The notes beneath the pieces were generated by a model. The model saw only the letters and a program-made list of their open reading frames with translations, ran no database searches and was not told the origin of the DNA. From Plecoglossus altivelis (taxonomy: Eukaryota; Chordata; Actinopteri; Osmeriformes; Plecoglossidae), in contig BROE01000006.1 in NCBI GenBank assembly GCA_036571765.1, forward strand, positions 16,104,868 to 16,168,867: DNA of 64,000 nucleotides, written 5' to 3'. Positions 24,501 through 37,648 of the stretch are shown here, in pieces. How positions within the stretch are numbered: position 1 is the first letter of the stretch; each line of letters starts with the position of its first letter. Made by a program: the position numbers and the translations under genes.

Positions 24501-26935
24501 AGCTCCTCACCCTATCTCCAAGGGAGCACCCGGACACCCTGCGGAGAAACTCATTTCGACTGATTGTATCCGCGATTTTGTCCTTTTGGTAATTACCCAA
24601 AGCTCATGACCAAAGGTGAGAGTAGGAATGTAGATTGACCAGTAAATCCAGAGCTTTGCCTTTCGGCTCAGCTCCTTCTTCACCACAACGGTACGATACA
24701 GAGACTGCGTCACTGAAGCCACAACACCGATCCACCTGTCAATCTCACGTTCCTTCCCTCACTCGTGAACTAGACCCTAAGATACTTGAACTCCTCCACT
24801 TGAGCCAAGGACTCCCCACCCACCTGAAGAGAGCAAGCCACCTTTTTCCATTTGAGAACCATGGCCTTGGATTTGGAGGTGCTGACTCTCATCCTGGCCG
24901 CTTTGCCCTCAACTGTCCGATGAAGCCATGAGGACAACATCATCTGCGAATAGTAGAGATGAGAGCCTGTTCTCCCTGAACCAGACACCCTACGGCTCCT
25001 GGCTGTGCCTAGAAATTCTGTCCATAAAAACAATTAACAGAACCGGTGACAAAGGGCAGCCCTTGCGGAGTCCAACATGCACCAGGAACAAGTTCGACTT
25101 ACTACCAGTAATGTGAACACAGCTCCTGCTCCTGTCATAACGGGACTGGACGGCCCTGAGCAAAGGGCCGTCCCGGACCCTATACTCGCAGCAAACTCCC
25201 CACAGGACACGACGAGGGACAAGGAGTCAAACGCCTTCTCCAGATCCACAAAGCACATGTGAGCTGGTTGGGCCAACTGCCATGAACCCTCAAGCACCCG
25301 ATGGAGAGTATAGAGCCGGTCCCGTGTTCTGCAACCGGGACGAAAACCACACTGCTCCTCCTGAACCTGAGGTTTGACTATCAATCGGATTCTTCTCTCT
25401 AGTACCCTGGCGTAGACCTTACCGGGGAGGCTGAGGAGTGTGATCCCTCTCTAGTGACACACCCTCCGGTCCCCTTTCTTAGGAAGGGGTACCACCACCC
25501 CGGTCTGTCAGTCCAGAGGTACCGTCCCAAGCCGCCACACAACGTTGCAGAGATGTGTCAGCCACGCAGCCCCACAACTTCCAGAGACTTAAGATACTCA
25601 GAATGGATCTCATCTATCCCCGGGGCTTTCCCACTGAGGAGCCCACCAACCACCTTGGTGGCTTCAGCCTAGGTGATTGATGAGTCTGCCTCCAGGTCCA
25701 CAGCCTGTGGATGTGATGGCAGGATTGAGGAGATCCTCAAAGTATTCCTTCCACCATCCAACAACGTCCCCAGTTGAGGTCAGCAGCTACCAACCCGCAC
25801 CGTAAACGATGTTGGTGAAGCATTGCTTGTCCCTCCTGAGTCGGCGAAGGGTTTGCCATAATTTCCTTGAGGGCATCCAATAGTCCTTCTCCATGGCCTC
25901 CCCAAGTTCCTCCCAGACCCAAGTGTTTGCCTCTACGACCATCTGAGCTGCGGCACGCTTGGCCTGCCGATACCCGTCAACTGTCTCAGGAGTCCCACAA
26001 GCCAACCAGGCTCGATAAGACTCCTTCTTCAGTTTGACAGCATCCCTTGCTTCTGGTGTCCACCACCAGGTTAGGGGATTGCCGCCGCAACTGGCACCAG
26101 AGACCTTACGACCGCAGCTCCGGGCTGCCGCATCGACAACGGAGTTCCCCAGTCCCCCCAGGATCTGTGAGAAACTCTCTCCCGGAGGTCCGAGTTGATG
26201 GCCCTGCTGACAGAGGGCTCTGCCAGACATTCCCTCTGTCCAGCTTTCTCCCCCACCAGCGGATCCACTCACAACCAGGTGGTGATCGGTTGACAGCTCC
26301 GCCCCTCTCTTCACCCGAGTGTACGAGACACGCGGTCGCAGGTCAGTGGACACAACAGTAAAGTCAATCATCGACCTTTGGCCTAGGGTCTGGTGCCACG
26401 TGCACTGATGGACGCCCTTGTGCTCGAACATGGTGTTTGTTATGGACAAACTATGATCAGCATAGAAGTCCGATAACAAAAAACACCGCTCGGGTTCAGT
26501 TTGGGGGGGTGGTTCTTCCCAATCACTCCTCTCCAGGTGTCACTGTCATCGCCCACGTGGGAGTTGAAGTCCCCCAGCAGAACAATGGAGTCCCCGGTCG
26601 GTGCACGGTCCAGTACCCCTCCCAGGAACTCCAAGAAGGCCCGGTACTCTGCATTGTTATTTGGCCTATAGGCTGACACAACAGTGAGAGACCTATCCCC
26701 TGTTTGAAGGCGCAACGATGCGACGCTCTTATTCACTGTGGTAAACGCCAACACATGGCGGCTGAGCCGTGGGGCTATAAGCAAGCCCACACCAGAGAGC
26801 TCAGCCTCTCTTGAGGGTAATGGATCCAGAACCCAAGCTGTGCGTGGGTGACAAGATAGCTCCTAGGATCATCCGAGCACTCAAACCCCTCCACCACGTT
26901 AAGGTGGTGGTTCAAGGAGGGGGTCATATTTTTTG
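24500..26935 (-). mobile_element. decayed RTE-like LINE, minus strand
   Basis: Read on the minus strand. The 5' (high-coordinate) part encodes an AP endonuclease with the GDFN motif (LLGDFNSHVGDDSDTW, about 26620) and GAELSTDHHLVVS near 26290. The middle has RSCGRKVSGASC and TPEARDAVKLKKESYRAWLA. The RT part at 25384-25240 reads EEQCGFRPGCRTRDRLYTLH, then HMCFVDLEKAFDSL. Further pieces are VGGESLAQVEEFKYL (about 24790) and VVVKKELSRKAKL plus PTLTFGHELW (about 24.6 kb). The catalytic YADD box is replaced by an unrelated YSQMM-like string and part of the RT is deleted. This family is very common in fish genomes; I assign it to RTE-like elements with moderate confidence. Confidence 0.75.
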
Positions 26936-27365
26936 TTAAATCCATTTAGCCTCTAGGTGGCGTTGTTTCTGTTGGTCTGTTGTTTTCTTAAGTTTTTACA
27001 ACCTGTAAAGAAGAATTCTGGTTAGCAATTAAAAATATTGTGACAGCCTCTCTGTGAAGCTGCAGATCAGCCTTATGAAACTCCATCTTTATGGCAATTA
27101 TTTGTAGAAGCATTGTCCTGTACGTAAAATCAATAAGAACATACTTACCTTTCAATTAATAATGACATTTTATATGGATTATTGTTTATGTGATAGATTT
27201 AAGTATTTTCTTGATTGTTGCATGCTTGGAGATATCTGTCGGAATTGTTTTGTATATGGCAGCATATTTCTGAGTTTTGACAAATCATGCAGTGCTATGC
27301 AGATTCATTGGATATATAAGGGGGAAGCCTCATAAACTGGATAGAAATAAAAAAGTGTGTCATGA
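26935..27365 (+). repeat. 3' LTR of the BEL/Pao element
   Basis: Matches the block at 18.7-19.2 kb. A TATATAAGG box at about 27313 and AATAAA at about 27346 fit a U3-R arrangement. The RTE-like LINE ends immediately before it. Confidence 0.7.
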
Positions 27366-28347
27366 TTTTTTCACACAGGGTGTTTTGTGTATGTAAGCAG
27401 AAAACTGTGATTTCAACCATTATGGACCAGAATTCAAGCAAGTTTCTAGATAGTATTAATCAAAATAGTGAGAATTGTGAGTATTTGTCATCTCTAAGAG
27501 ATAGATGTTCCTCATATTTAAGTGAAAACTGGATTCACAGCCAGCTCAGTGTCAAAGAATCACCAGGCCAGGCCGGAGGGATAGGAGTCAAGGCCTCCTT
27601 GCTTTCTTTTGTTGCTCCCTGGTCATTCGCTCTCTGTTTGTTCAGAGCTCTGTTCTCCACCTGAGCTCCCTCTTTCCAATAATCCGTTTGTCTTTCTTCA
27701 CCCTACTCCCTTTTTCAATCTCTCTTCCTTCCTCCCTTTTTATTCTCAACTCAGAACTCACTCTTCTCACCTTTCCCCATCCTCTTCTCGGCTCCCTCTC
27801 TTTTCTTCTTATACTCTTGTTTTCCTATCTCCTCCTCGTGAGCCTGAGCCAGAGAGGGGTGATCAGCAAGCCCATTAATTAGTCCAATCAGCAGCAAACA
27901 GGCCTGTGTTATCGTCGCAACAACCTCCTTCCCCTCTGCCAGCCTCAGTGACGCTGCCAGGTGGCACAAGGGCTAAATCACCTCCACCAAACACCCCACT
28001 CTCACATATTCACAACCACGGTAGACTGAAGAGAGAGAGCTTAGCCTCGAAGGGAGGAAGGAAGATTAAACCGAATAAAAGAGAGGCTCAGAATCACAGG
28101 ACCAGGTAGGGAGAGATGGAGAAAATAAAAGAGAGAAAGAAAGTGTAGGGGGGGTTGATTATTGCAGTTTGAGGGTCTAGCTCTGCTCACTCCAGCTCGA
28201 TGCAGATGTTGCTAATAAATCCTTCATATGACAATTTATTCGGGGGGACTGCAGCTTGCTTTATTAAAGCAATCCATCAAATACACACACAAACAACCAC
28301 ACCCATCCCTTGAATTATTTGGCAGCAGAGGTGCTGAGAGAATACCT

Positions 28348-28396
28348 TCGTCTACCGTCGTCCGTCGTCGCCGTCGTGGCCGTCGTCCGTCGCCTT
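28348..28396. repeat. CCGTCGT-type short tandem repeat
   Basis: A GC-rich, CpG-dense run of variations on CCGTCGT/CGTCGC, unusual against its AT-rich surroundings. Confidence 0.8.
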
Positions 28397-29592
28397 GAAA
28401 CAAGAGAGGTTGAGTAGAAGAGAGAAAGAGAGGAGAGATGGATGGAGAGAGATGGATGCTTCAACTATCCGGTGCAGAGTGAAGAAATCTTATCTTCATC
28501 TTATCTCAGCAAGATGGAGAGACTCTCTTCTCTACTGCAGGAGGGTGGGGGAGGCATAGGGACACAGAGGCGCCCTGCCCTGGTCCACTACATCGCTCCA
28601 TGACAGGGTTTATAATGCTAACTAACATGAATCACTATTGACCCCAGCCATGCTGAGTGTCACACGGCTAATGAGTCCTCTGCTGTCCTTAGTATTCAGA
28701 TGAGCCTTTCAGTCCCAGACGGCCTGGATCCTAGCACTCCAGGGATGAGCAGCCTAAAACATATCCCATCTGGAGGCTGCCTCCCTTGGATGGCTCCTCA
28801 GGACTGCGGGGGAAGGGTCTGCATCAACCAGCCTACTACAGCTGCTACATCAACCACATACAGTTCGCCAGCAAGCCAGTGCCTCCTGACAACCTTTTTA
28901 GCAAGTGTGTCTCATCTTTCGGATAGGTGCAACCACAGTGGAAGAAAAATGTGAGGGAAAAATGTTAGATGGAGAAGAGGAGAGAGATAAAAAATAAAGA
29001 GAACACGCATTACAGTCTTCACACTAGTTAGGCCATTTGGCGTGCCTGTTGTTGAGTGCCGTCACCCTCTGCAGGAGATTGAGATTAAGGAAGATGAAAA
29101 GAACATAAATACAACAAACTATACCTCCTGTCCAACTTCTATGATGTACTAAGGGGAGCACTTTCGCTCTCTAAAGTTGTATGGCTGACCACCGCAATGA
29201 GATGACTGGTTGATCACATGCAGCAAACATTTGGCATGCAACAAGCAATGCAAATAAACTAAACAGATACTGTGCAGTGAAAAAGAATGTTGGATTTGTG
29301 TAAATATTCAAAAGTAGCTAATTAGGAATGACCAATGATTGAAAACCAAGATCGGATTCAAGAGGATACAAGAACACAACTACACTTACACATGTACGCA
29401 TGCACGCACAGACACACCAGTCACACAGTCAAGTACAACTTTGGAGTCTGCTTTGGGGATCTGAGTAGTTGTCATTACCAGGGTGAGGCTGTAACCCAAA
29501 CTGGAGAGGCGAAGTGGAAAAGGGTGAGTAGACAGCCAGACATCACTGTTACAACTGAGCATTGTAAACCGTAGGGTGGACCTCTGTGTGAG

Positions 29593-29596
<4 letters not shown>

Positions 29597-29676
<80 letters not shown>
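29597..29676. repeat. (GT)n microsatellite
   Basis: About 40 uninterrupted GT dinucleotides. Confidence 0.97.
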
Positions 29677-29678
<2 letters not shown>

Positions 29679-30143
29679 AGGGGGGGGAGTCATGAGATGA
29701 GTCCAGAAAAAGGTCTCCCCAGTTGAACTCATGTAGCACAGTTCGGGAAAGTAATAGCTCTGTTATTAACCTGAGGGTTTAGGGCCTCTGTGGGTGTGAG
29801 TGTAAGAGTGTGTGCATGTGTGTTTGGGATTGTGTGATTGCCCGTATTCAGTATGTCACATTATCCTGATAAAGATGCTCTACTACTGCAATTAACCTGT
29901 AGGTGTCACAGCAGGATTCATAAAGAAGTCTATAGAGAGCTTGTCTGAGATTTATTATCCACAGACCACAGCTGTCTAAGGCTTCCAGTAAAAGCAAAGT
30001 AATTGGAGATATTCCTTAATCTAGAAATTGATGAGACTGACTTTGGGGAGAGTTAGTTGGCTGCTCAATGGGGAGTTGTGTGAAATGAAATGAGTAACTT
30101 TGAGGAGATTTCAATAAAAAGTAAAAAACTGCGAAAACTGAAA

Positions 30144-30993
30144 TTAAGGCCCAATCCCATTTCTAATTTTTACCCCTTCGCCTTCACCTATCCCTACACC
30201 TCCCCCTTGCCCCTTGAAACTGAGAGGCAAGGGGTGAAAATATCCCCTTAAGAAATGGGACACCACTATTACAGCGTTACACATGATCACAAGTCGTCCC
30301 TAGCACCTACGTCAAAGATGCGCCGATGTATCACACATTTCCAAGATGCCGTCATCAGCAGTTGTCCAAATTGCGTGGTTTACAGCATGTAGTAGTGTAA
30401 TGTAAAAACTGTAAACGTATGAGCCTTCAGGTTTCCTCAGGTGTCCCTGGTTGATACAGAACACTGATGGATATGGTTGCAATAAGCACATTTAACTGTA
30501 TATTGCGTTCACATATTCATGGATGTAACCTCAAGAAAACAATACATTATGTACCAGACAAGCAGCAAAAAATAATAAAATTCCCTGCAAATGAACCTTT
30601 GTTTCTGCAAGTTATGCTGTCAAGTCACTCGGTACCGAGTGAAAATAATGTGGTACTATCAACGTGCAGTCAGTAACATTAGCAAACTTTTGCGATTTTT
30701 TTGTGTGGAAACCTTTCTTTGGAAAATGTGAATTTAAATATTACAAGATTAAATTTTACATAAAACAAACGATTATTTGTTGTTAAAATCCTTATTAATG
30801 GTGTAAGCATTCAAAGGCTCCTCCTTTGAAGTGTAGTCCTAAAAATATTTAGTTTGAAAGGCTATCTGGCCCTTCCCCTTACCCCTACCACTCCAGACAA
30901 AAGAGAATCGAGACACCCCTTCCCTTTCACGTAAACACGCAAAACTAAGGGGTAAGTGAAGGGCTAAGGGATAGAAATGAAATTGGGCCTTAA
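30144..30993. mobile_element. non-autonomous DNA transposon with TTAA target duplication
   Basis: TTAA at 30144-30147 and at 30990-30993 bracket 842 bp whose ends are inverted. The left end begins GGCCCAATCCCATTTCTA. The complement of the right end begins GGCCCAATTTCATTTCTA. Sub-terminal CCCCTT-rich blocks are also mirrored. No transposase was recognised inside, so it is a non-autonomous element. TTAA duplication is typical of piggyBac-type transposons; family assignment is otherwise open. Confidence 0.75.
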
Positions 30994-32872
30994 GTTTACC
31001 AATGTAGACACAAAAAGGATTAATCGAGTCGCTCAATATCCTCCCCATAGTGCAGCGTCCAGAACCGTGTATGTTTTTTTTTGTAGTGTCTGTCAGTGCA
31101 TCTTAGTCTGGGGTCTTATGAACATCGGATCAATGTAAAGTCAGGTTTATGATCTTTGATGGAATTGGGAGGGATAGTGGGAGAAACGGCTACTACCTCA
31201 GGTATATGCACAATATATTTACCACATTGTGAACCATCTGTAGACATGCAACTCAGGCAATGTTTATTCATGAATACCAATACAATGTGTGTATAATGTC
31301 TTCAACTGATATGATTGGTAATTTAACATAATTGAACTCTATGAATAATGAATCCACTTCAAATCAAACAAACTTTCATTTCATTAATGTGGTAAAGCAC
31401 TCTGAGCACTATTATATTAGTTTTTGGGTCCAGCTGCCTGGGTTTGCCATAGACAAAGCTTTGTCACATGCATGACCGATGACAAACTTCTATATCCTGG
31501 CATGGAAACAAAAGACGCTGTTTTGGAGGAAGTGCAGCACTGCTACTGCGGTCTCTATCACACATAACGTTCTAGTTCCTAGTTTCAGACTCAATCAGCT
31601 CTGCAATCATAAAGAACGTTTAAGGAAATCCTAACTTTCACTAAAACACTGTACATCGACTCACCATATATACATATAGAAATACATGACTCCACTGCCT
31701 TTTGGCACAAACTCTTCTAGAAGATTATTTGTACTGCTTTCGTATGTATAAATATTTTGTACATATCTTATTCGATACCACATCGTCATGCAGTTCTAAA
31801 ATTCTGTTTTAATTTTTAATTAAAGATTGAAGAATCTATTGCTATACTGATGCTGCTGAAACAAGACAACTGAAATGTTCCTTAATAAACTGTTACGTGA
31901 CTGCTTGTGATAGCTACAAGTAAAGACACAGTCACTGAATAGCAGGAACAGCATATGACAGTTTGCCAGATATGATCTTGTCGTTGTATTAGCAATGAGA
32001 AAACAACTTGTTCAAAACAAAACAAACAAACTGTTTTTGCTCACACAGTCAACGGTTCACCACTGTCCGCCATATTTAAGCTCTAGAATCACTGCACAAT
32101 AAAAACCATCTTAAACAAACTATTTGAGCACAGAAGATAAAAACACAAATTTCCGTATCTGACAGAGCAGTTTTAAGTTCCCACATGAATCTCATGCATA
32201 AATCATGCAATCATCGTCAGTGTTTTTTAGTGCTGTGGGCAAAAGGGTTGTGTCACTGTGTGTTCACGTGTGTTGCGTGAGAGTGCCAACGTGCATGTGT
32301 GCGAACGTGTTGGCGTGCAAATGTATGCGTGCAAGCGTGCATGCCCGCACGGGAGTCACGTATCTCTGTGCGGATGTGCCACTGTGTGTGGTAAAACTGC
32401 AGTGCTACACTCGCTCTCCGGGAGCCCAGCCTCTGACACAACCCATCTGATTGTAATGACCTGCTTGTGGCTTCCTGCACTGAGAAAACAAGTCAAATAT
32501 ATCTTGATAGAGCCCCCCTGATGCGCTGGGGGTAAGAAGAAGCTTTCACACGACTTTACGTCCTCTGATAGAGAGTGACACACGAGATGCTCCTATGTGC
32601 GGAGAACGATGCTTAGAAAACGACTTAATTTCAATCATTCATGAATTCAAAGTGAAATAAAGCAGTCTGTATAGCTGGCTGGTGGGTTGGAATGATGACT
32701 CAGGGGCGTGATAGTGCTGTGTGGATGTGGGTGTGTGCATGTATATGTGTTTCTAGCACCATCTGCAACAAGACACTGCAGACAGAAGAGCAACGAGAAA
32801 ACAAACTGACACTAAGAAAGTACATCTCTTCTGCATCTGGACAAATGCCAAAGAAAGCTCTGCTGTGTGGGT

Positions 32873-32937
32873 TTGTGTGTGTGTGTGTGTGTGCGTGCGT
32901 GCGTGCATGCGTGTGTGTGTGTGTGTGTGTGTGTGTG
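32873..32937. repeat. (GT)n microsatellite, interrupted
   Basis: GT dinucleotides interrupted by GCGTGCGTGCATGC in the middle. Confidence 0.95.
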
Positions 32938-35900
32938 AGTGTGAGACAGCAGGTACGATGGGGGACAGACGGTGAGACAAGGGGGCCATAGAGAGGAGGT
33001 GAGGTCAAAGAGGTAAATTGATTAGACAAGAATTATCAGGACAGTGAGTGATGGCCAGCCCAAGTCAGACTAGGTCAGCAAAGTTACACAGCCCAATCTC
33101 GTCTTCCACCCTGCATCTATTCAGCGTTTAGAAACTGGGTGAAACCTAACTTGACAAACACCTCATGTTTGAATAATACAGAATCAGTAGAATGAGAAAT
33201 TAAACTTCATCATCATTTGAATGAGAGTTTGATGAATGAGAGGACAAGACAGATAGTGTGGTAGTTTGGAGAGAGAGTTTGAGTTTCCACGTGAAAGAAT
33301 ACAGGGTTACAGAGATGTGTCTATGTGTGAGAGAGAGAAAGGATGGGAGAAAAAAGCAAGAGCGAGGGAAAGAGCGAGTCGGACAGCGATAAAAAGGTCA
33401 GCCGATACTAAATCTTATCAAATGCGAACACTCAAGCACACACTAATTTCAGACGGCTGTGACACACAAACTGCTTTCCCAGTCAGTCAGGAAGAGTCAC
33501 ACAACACAGCACAATGAGCCAGTTGGAACCAGATTCAATAGAACCCACAGCACAATGAACCAGTCGAAACCTGTTTCAATAGAACCCACAACCACAAAGG
33601 TGATGCTGACACTAGCAGGTGGAATTCAGATTGTGGTCCATTGGAGAGTGTTCATGGCTAGGCCAGACAAGGCAGGGTTGGGCTGAGTGGTGCCAAAAAA
33701 CCCTGCCAGTTTGGAGTATGGGATGTATAGAATGTGCTGAGTGAGCCAGGTAACTAGCTCTGCCAATGGAAAGGGCCTCTGAAAAGGGTTCACAAAAAGA
33801 ATGTTTCCATCAAACTAGGAAGGGAGGGATGGGAAGGAGGGAGGGAGAAGAAGATTCTGCCCAGAGAGAGAGTGTATGTGGGAGAGAGAAAGAGAGAGGG
33901 AGAGAGAAAGAAAGAGAGAGGTAGACAGGGGTTTACCTCTGCAGTAGGGGGTACTCTGGGATGGACTGAGCCAGGACCAGGGGGGATGGGCTCGACAACA
34001 AACTAACCTGACCTCACCCAGCCAGAAGAACACAGGGATGAAAAACACTGAAATGTAAATGCATATATACTGTATATATATGTATGTATAACACGCCTGT
34101 CAAACACAGAATTGCTATGCAAAAAGACGTCATGACACATAAATGTGCACAAATATACATTGATGTGGAATAGTGCAGGGCAAGGCTGGCTGAATACTAG
34201 TAAGAAATTATGATTGTTCTAATACAGTTTCTAGAGCTTTACGAACAGTTGACTGACTAACTAATGGCCAAGCAGACAGGGACAGGCAGAGAGACAGACA
34301 GCCAGTCACAGAATCGCTGACGCAATCCTTTTTTCGTCGTGCTGCAGCTGATTCCTCTGCTATTCTCTGTGAAATGCTAATATGACAATTTAGAGAGCCA
34401 GCCAACGTCAGCTCTATAATCCTTCCTCTACTCTTCCTTCCTTCTGTTTCTCTTTCTCTCTCCCTTTTTCCCTCTCTTCCCCTTTGAAATGTCATTAGCC
34501 GTTAACTCTTTTATTCCCTCCTGCTCTCATCCTTCCCCACAAAACGTTATTTTTCACATGTACCTCTACAAGGAGGAGAGGAAGAGAGCCTCATATTTTC
34601 TCTCTAGTCTCACAGGCTTCGGTGGAGTTCTACTGCATGAATACAGTCAAACTACAAGCAGCACCATTCCTCAGGTACTTGCAATCTCAGGGACATGTAG
34701 AGACCATTGATCTAATCCAAAAGCATATCTCTCTCTGCTACCTAACAGGCCTCTATCAATTGTCCCCCACTTCTACCAAACATACTTCCAACAACTCTCT
34801 CTCCCTGTTCCACCTAACATGCCCCAAACCAATTATCTAGTTCTCCCACCTGACATACTTTATCTTACTCTCTGCTGCCTAACAGGCCTCTATCAACAAC
34901 ACCTGCTCCCTGACAGGCTATAGGTCTTTTTTCTACCTGAAACTACAAATGACATGAGGATGTTTGTCTCAGAAAATCTCCCAGAAGAGCTTGACATTGG
35001 AAATGCTTATTAGATTTTAGACACACACAAGTGAGTTAAGAAGACAGCCCATTTGCACAAGGCTGTAATGAATGAACATGGGGAGGGATGATGATCCAGA
35101 GTTATGAGGAGTACGATGGGGAGATAAGTGAAGGGAGCAGGAGAAGAAGAAGTACAGGGATGTAATGAAAGTGAGGAAAGGAAGGAGAAAAAGCCAGTCA
35201 GAGATAGGGAAGGAAAGTAGGGAGTGATCAAACTATTGATTCCTGCAGCTGACAGCCAGAGAGTGCTGACCAGCTAGAACAGGGGCTCTCTCAGGGGCAG
35301 AGAGGGGGCAGAAATGACAGTGTCAATTTTTTAAATAGGGACACTCTCTATTAGGGTCTCTGTTCTTTTCTCCCCCTTGTTATCATTTTCTCCTTCTGTC
35401 TGTCTTTCTCTCGCTCTGCATCCCTCTGTTTCTGATACCTCCTTGCTCTCTCTGCTGGCCTATCTTTAGGCTTTCTGACTTTCTTCCCTTCTTGCTCTCC
35501 CTTTCTCTCTCTGCTTACCTTCTCTCACCCCTTATGCCCATGCTACAAGGCAGCCCTGTTTAAAATGCCAGACACGAGGATTAGGTGGTTGTTGCAGTGT
35601 GTGTGGTTGTCCGTCTAATTGGTTTGCTTAACCTTCAGATCACAATGAGCAGGCTGTAATGAAGGCTCATGATTCATGGCCAGGTAATAAAGCTAGACAG
35701 GGATGTTTAACCACAAACACACACACACCTTGAGATACTCCACATCACACACAGCTGGGCTTTAATGCACCATTGGGAGTGTATTGTCAGGCAGGCGTAT
35801 GGTCCCTCACAGCAAAGATTTTTATCACATGCAGAGACCCATTAGAGAAACCTTCACTGCTTTATTTTTATCTTGTTGAGGTAGCTACTGACATGTGGAA

Positions 35901-36698
35901 TTCCAGAAACTTTTGGCTTTTAGTTCTGAATGGTTGAATTATTACTTTAAAATGTCAAGAAGGGGCACTATCATAAGATATAAGTAAGGAATGCCCTGTA
36001 ATTGTTGTCTCCATATCACTCCTTTCTTAACCCTGTCAAGTCTAGAGACCTCCTTTGCCTTACTTCCACCTGACTGAACAGAGTATCTGTATACCACAGA
36101 ATTGCACTTCTCCCTGTCAACATGAGGCACACCTCCATAGTTCATAGTAGCCACAGAGGGATGTATTACACTTTGTCACAGTGCTACCTTTATTTACTTC
36201 CCATAAGGGCATCCCCAAATCCTCTGCTCTTGATTTAGGAGTGTTTCTAACACAACTCTTTCAAAGACCCAAGTCTTTTTAATGACGGCCACCCTCATCC
36301 ACCATTAAAACTTTAAACACTATACATGTATTGACCCTCTAGTGGCCCCTAAAACTTCAAAAGGCATCACTAACACACATGCTTTCCACATATTCTCACT
36401 TCTACGCTCTTTTTCTCTCCTTTCTTCCTCCCCCCCCTCTCTCTCTCTCTGTCCACACCAAGACTCCCTGCTGCCACTTCCTTTCAAGCCTTTTCTGCTG
36501 ATGGCCTTTCCTCCTCCTCACTGTCTCATCCCTCTCTTCTCTCATTTTCCCTGTCTCATTATCCTTCCAAATATCATCACTAATTCAGAGGCACTTAAAA
36601 CACAGACTATACCCTGACACAGCAATCTGCTGCAAGAGGACACCAGTTCATTAAAAACCTTATCAAATATGCACAGTACTCTACAGCATACACACACA

Positions 36699-36731
36699 CA
36701 TACCAGAACACACACACACACACACACACAT
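36699..36731. repeat. (CA)n microsatellite
   Basis: A run of CA dinucleotides flanked by TA steps. Confidence 0.9.
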
Positions 36732-37350
36732 ACTTCAGTAGCTAACTAATTCACTTTTCAAGGTGCGAGTCAAATGTCACCCTGTGGTGCCAACAAGTTC
36801 TTCTCATTCTCTGCTGTTTGTAACCAGGGTGATAGTGGACATTATAATACTGACTAAAACACATAAACATTTTCCATTATCAAGTACACCTGACCAAGGT
36901 ACTTGTCCTATATAGGTGAGGATGAGAAATCCTTGCATGCAATCTCATGAGCAGAAATATTTTCCTTAAAGCTTTGTCAAACATCCTACTACTGCATTTT
37001 GTGCTACTCCTGACATTATCAACTGGGTCTGTCAGATCAGCTATGAAGGGAAGGAAGGAAGGAAACAATCAATTTCCAAGGAGTGAGTGTCCAGAAAGTG
37101 ATCTGTGAGGACATTATATTGCTATGTAAAGGCATCCAAAGAAGAGTTGTAAAGCAATAGGATAGCTCATCTTACGACTCATAAAAACCTGCCGCTTCTT
37201 CACACATTAAATCACTGTTGGGAACCACAACACACAGACACTCCAAGTAGTTTCTAGAGTGCCTTCTCATCTCACTGGTTCCTCTGTGGTCCCATAAATT
37301 TATCCTACTGGTGGTTACAATGATGTTTGTTTGAAAATATATTTGTGATT

Positions 37351-37356
<6 letters not shown>

Positions 37357-37403
<47 letters not shown>
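37357..37403. repeat. (GT)n microsatellite ending in GCGCGC
   Basis: About 22 GT units followed by alternating GC; a potential Z-DNA former. Confidence 0.95.
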
Positions 37404-37408
<5 letters not shown>

Positions 37409-37619
37409 AAGAGAGACACCAGATCAGCATGTGTTGAATTACACACACATATACACATACCATACACACATGCCTTTGGTAGTTACCCCTGAGTAACTCA
37501 TAGATATAATCTTTTAATTAACACAGGTATTGATTATTTTCATTTCTACATTATATAGTTGACACACCAGCACTGATATTCCTCTCTCTGGAGGCCTCAG
37601 TTTTACAGCACGTGTATAC

Positions 37620-37648
37620 GCGTGTGTGTGTGTGTGTGTGTGTGTGTG
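37620..37648. repeat. (GT)n microsatellite
   Basis: About 13 GT units. Confidence 0.9.

Larger units (their letters stand above)
18706..27365 (+). mobile_element. decayed BEL/Pao LTR retrotransposon with nested LINEs
   Basis: Two similar LTR-like blocks (about 18706-19205 and 26935-27365) bracket gag and pol remnants that I recognise as BEL/Pao. In order on the + strand there is gag with a CCHC zinc-knuckle region (about 19.33-20.52 kb), a DGQSN-type protease remnant (about 20.69-20.78 kb), reverse transcriptase (about 21.56-22.45 kb), RNase H (about 23.64-24.08 kb) and an integrase C-terminal part (about 24.2-24.5 kb). The frame changes and stops repeatedly, so it is inactive. An L2-like LINE interrupts the RT-RNase H region and an RTE-like LINE in opposite orientation lies between the integrase part and the 3' LTR. 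Exact ends and the target duplication were not determined. Confidence 0.8.
27366..30143. other. intergenic, no gene recognised
   Basis: No family-level protein similarity was recognised. The region contains pyrimidine-rich DNA at 27660-27840, a CCGTCGT-type repeat at 28348-28396 and a long (GT)n array at 29597-29676. Confidence 0.6.

Noticed and set aside
29386..29739. Open frames with poly-HT (HTHTHT) on the minus strand
   Set aside because: Translation of the (GT)n microsatellite, not a protein.
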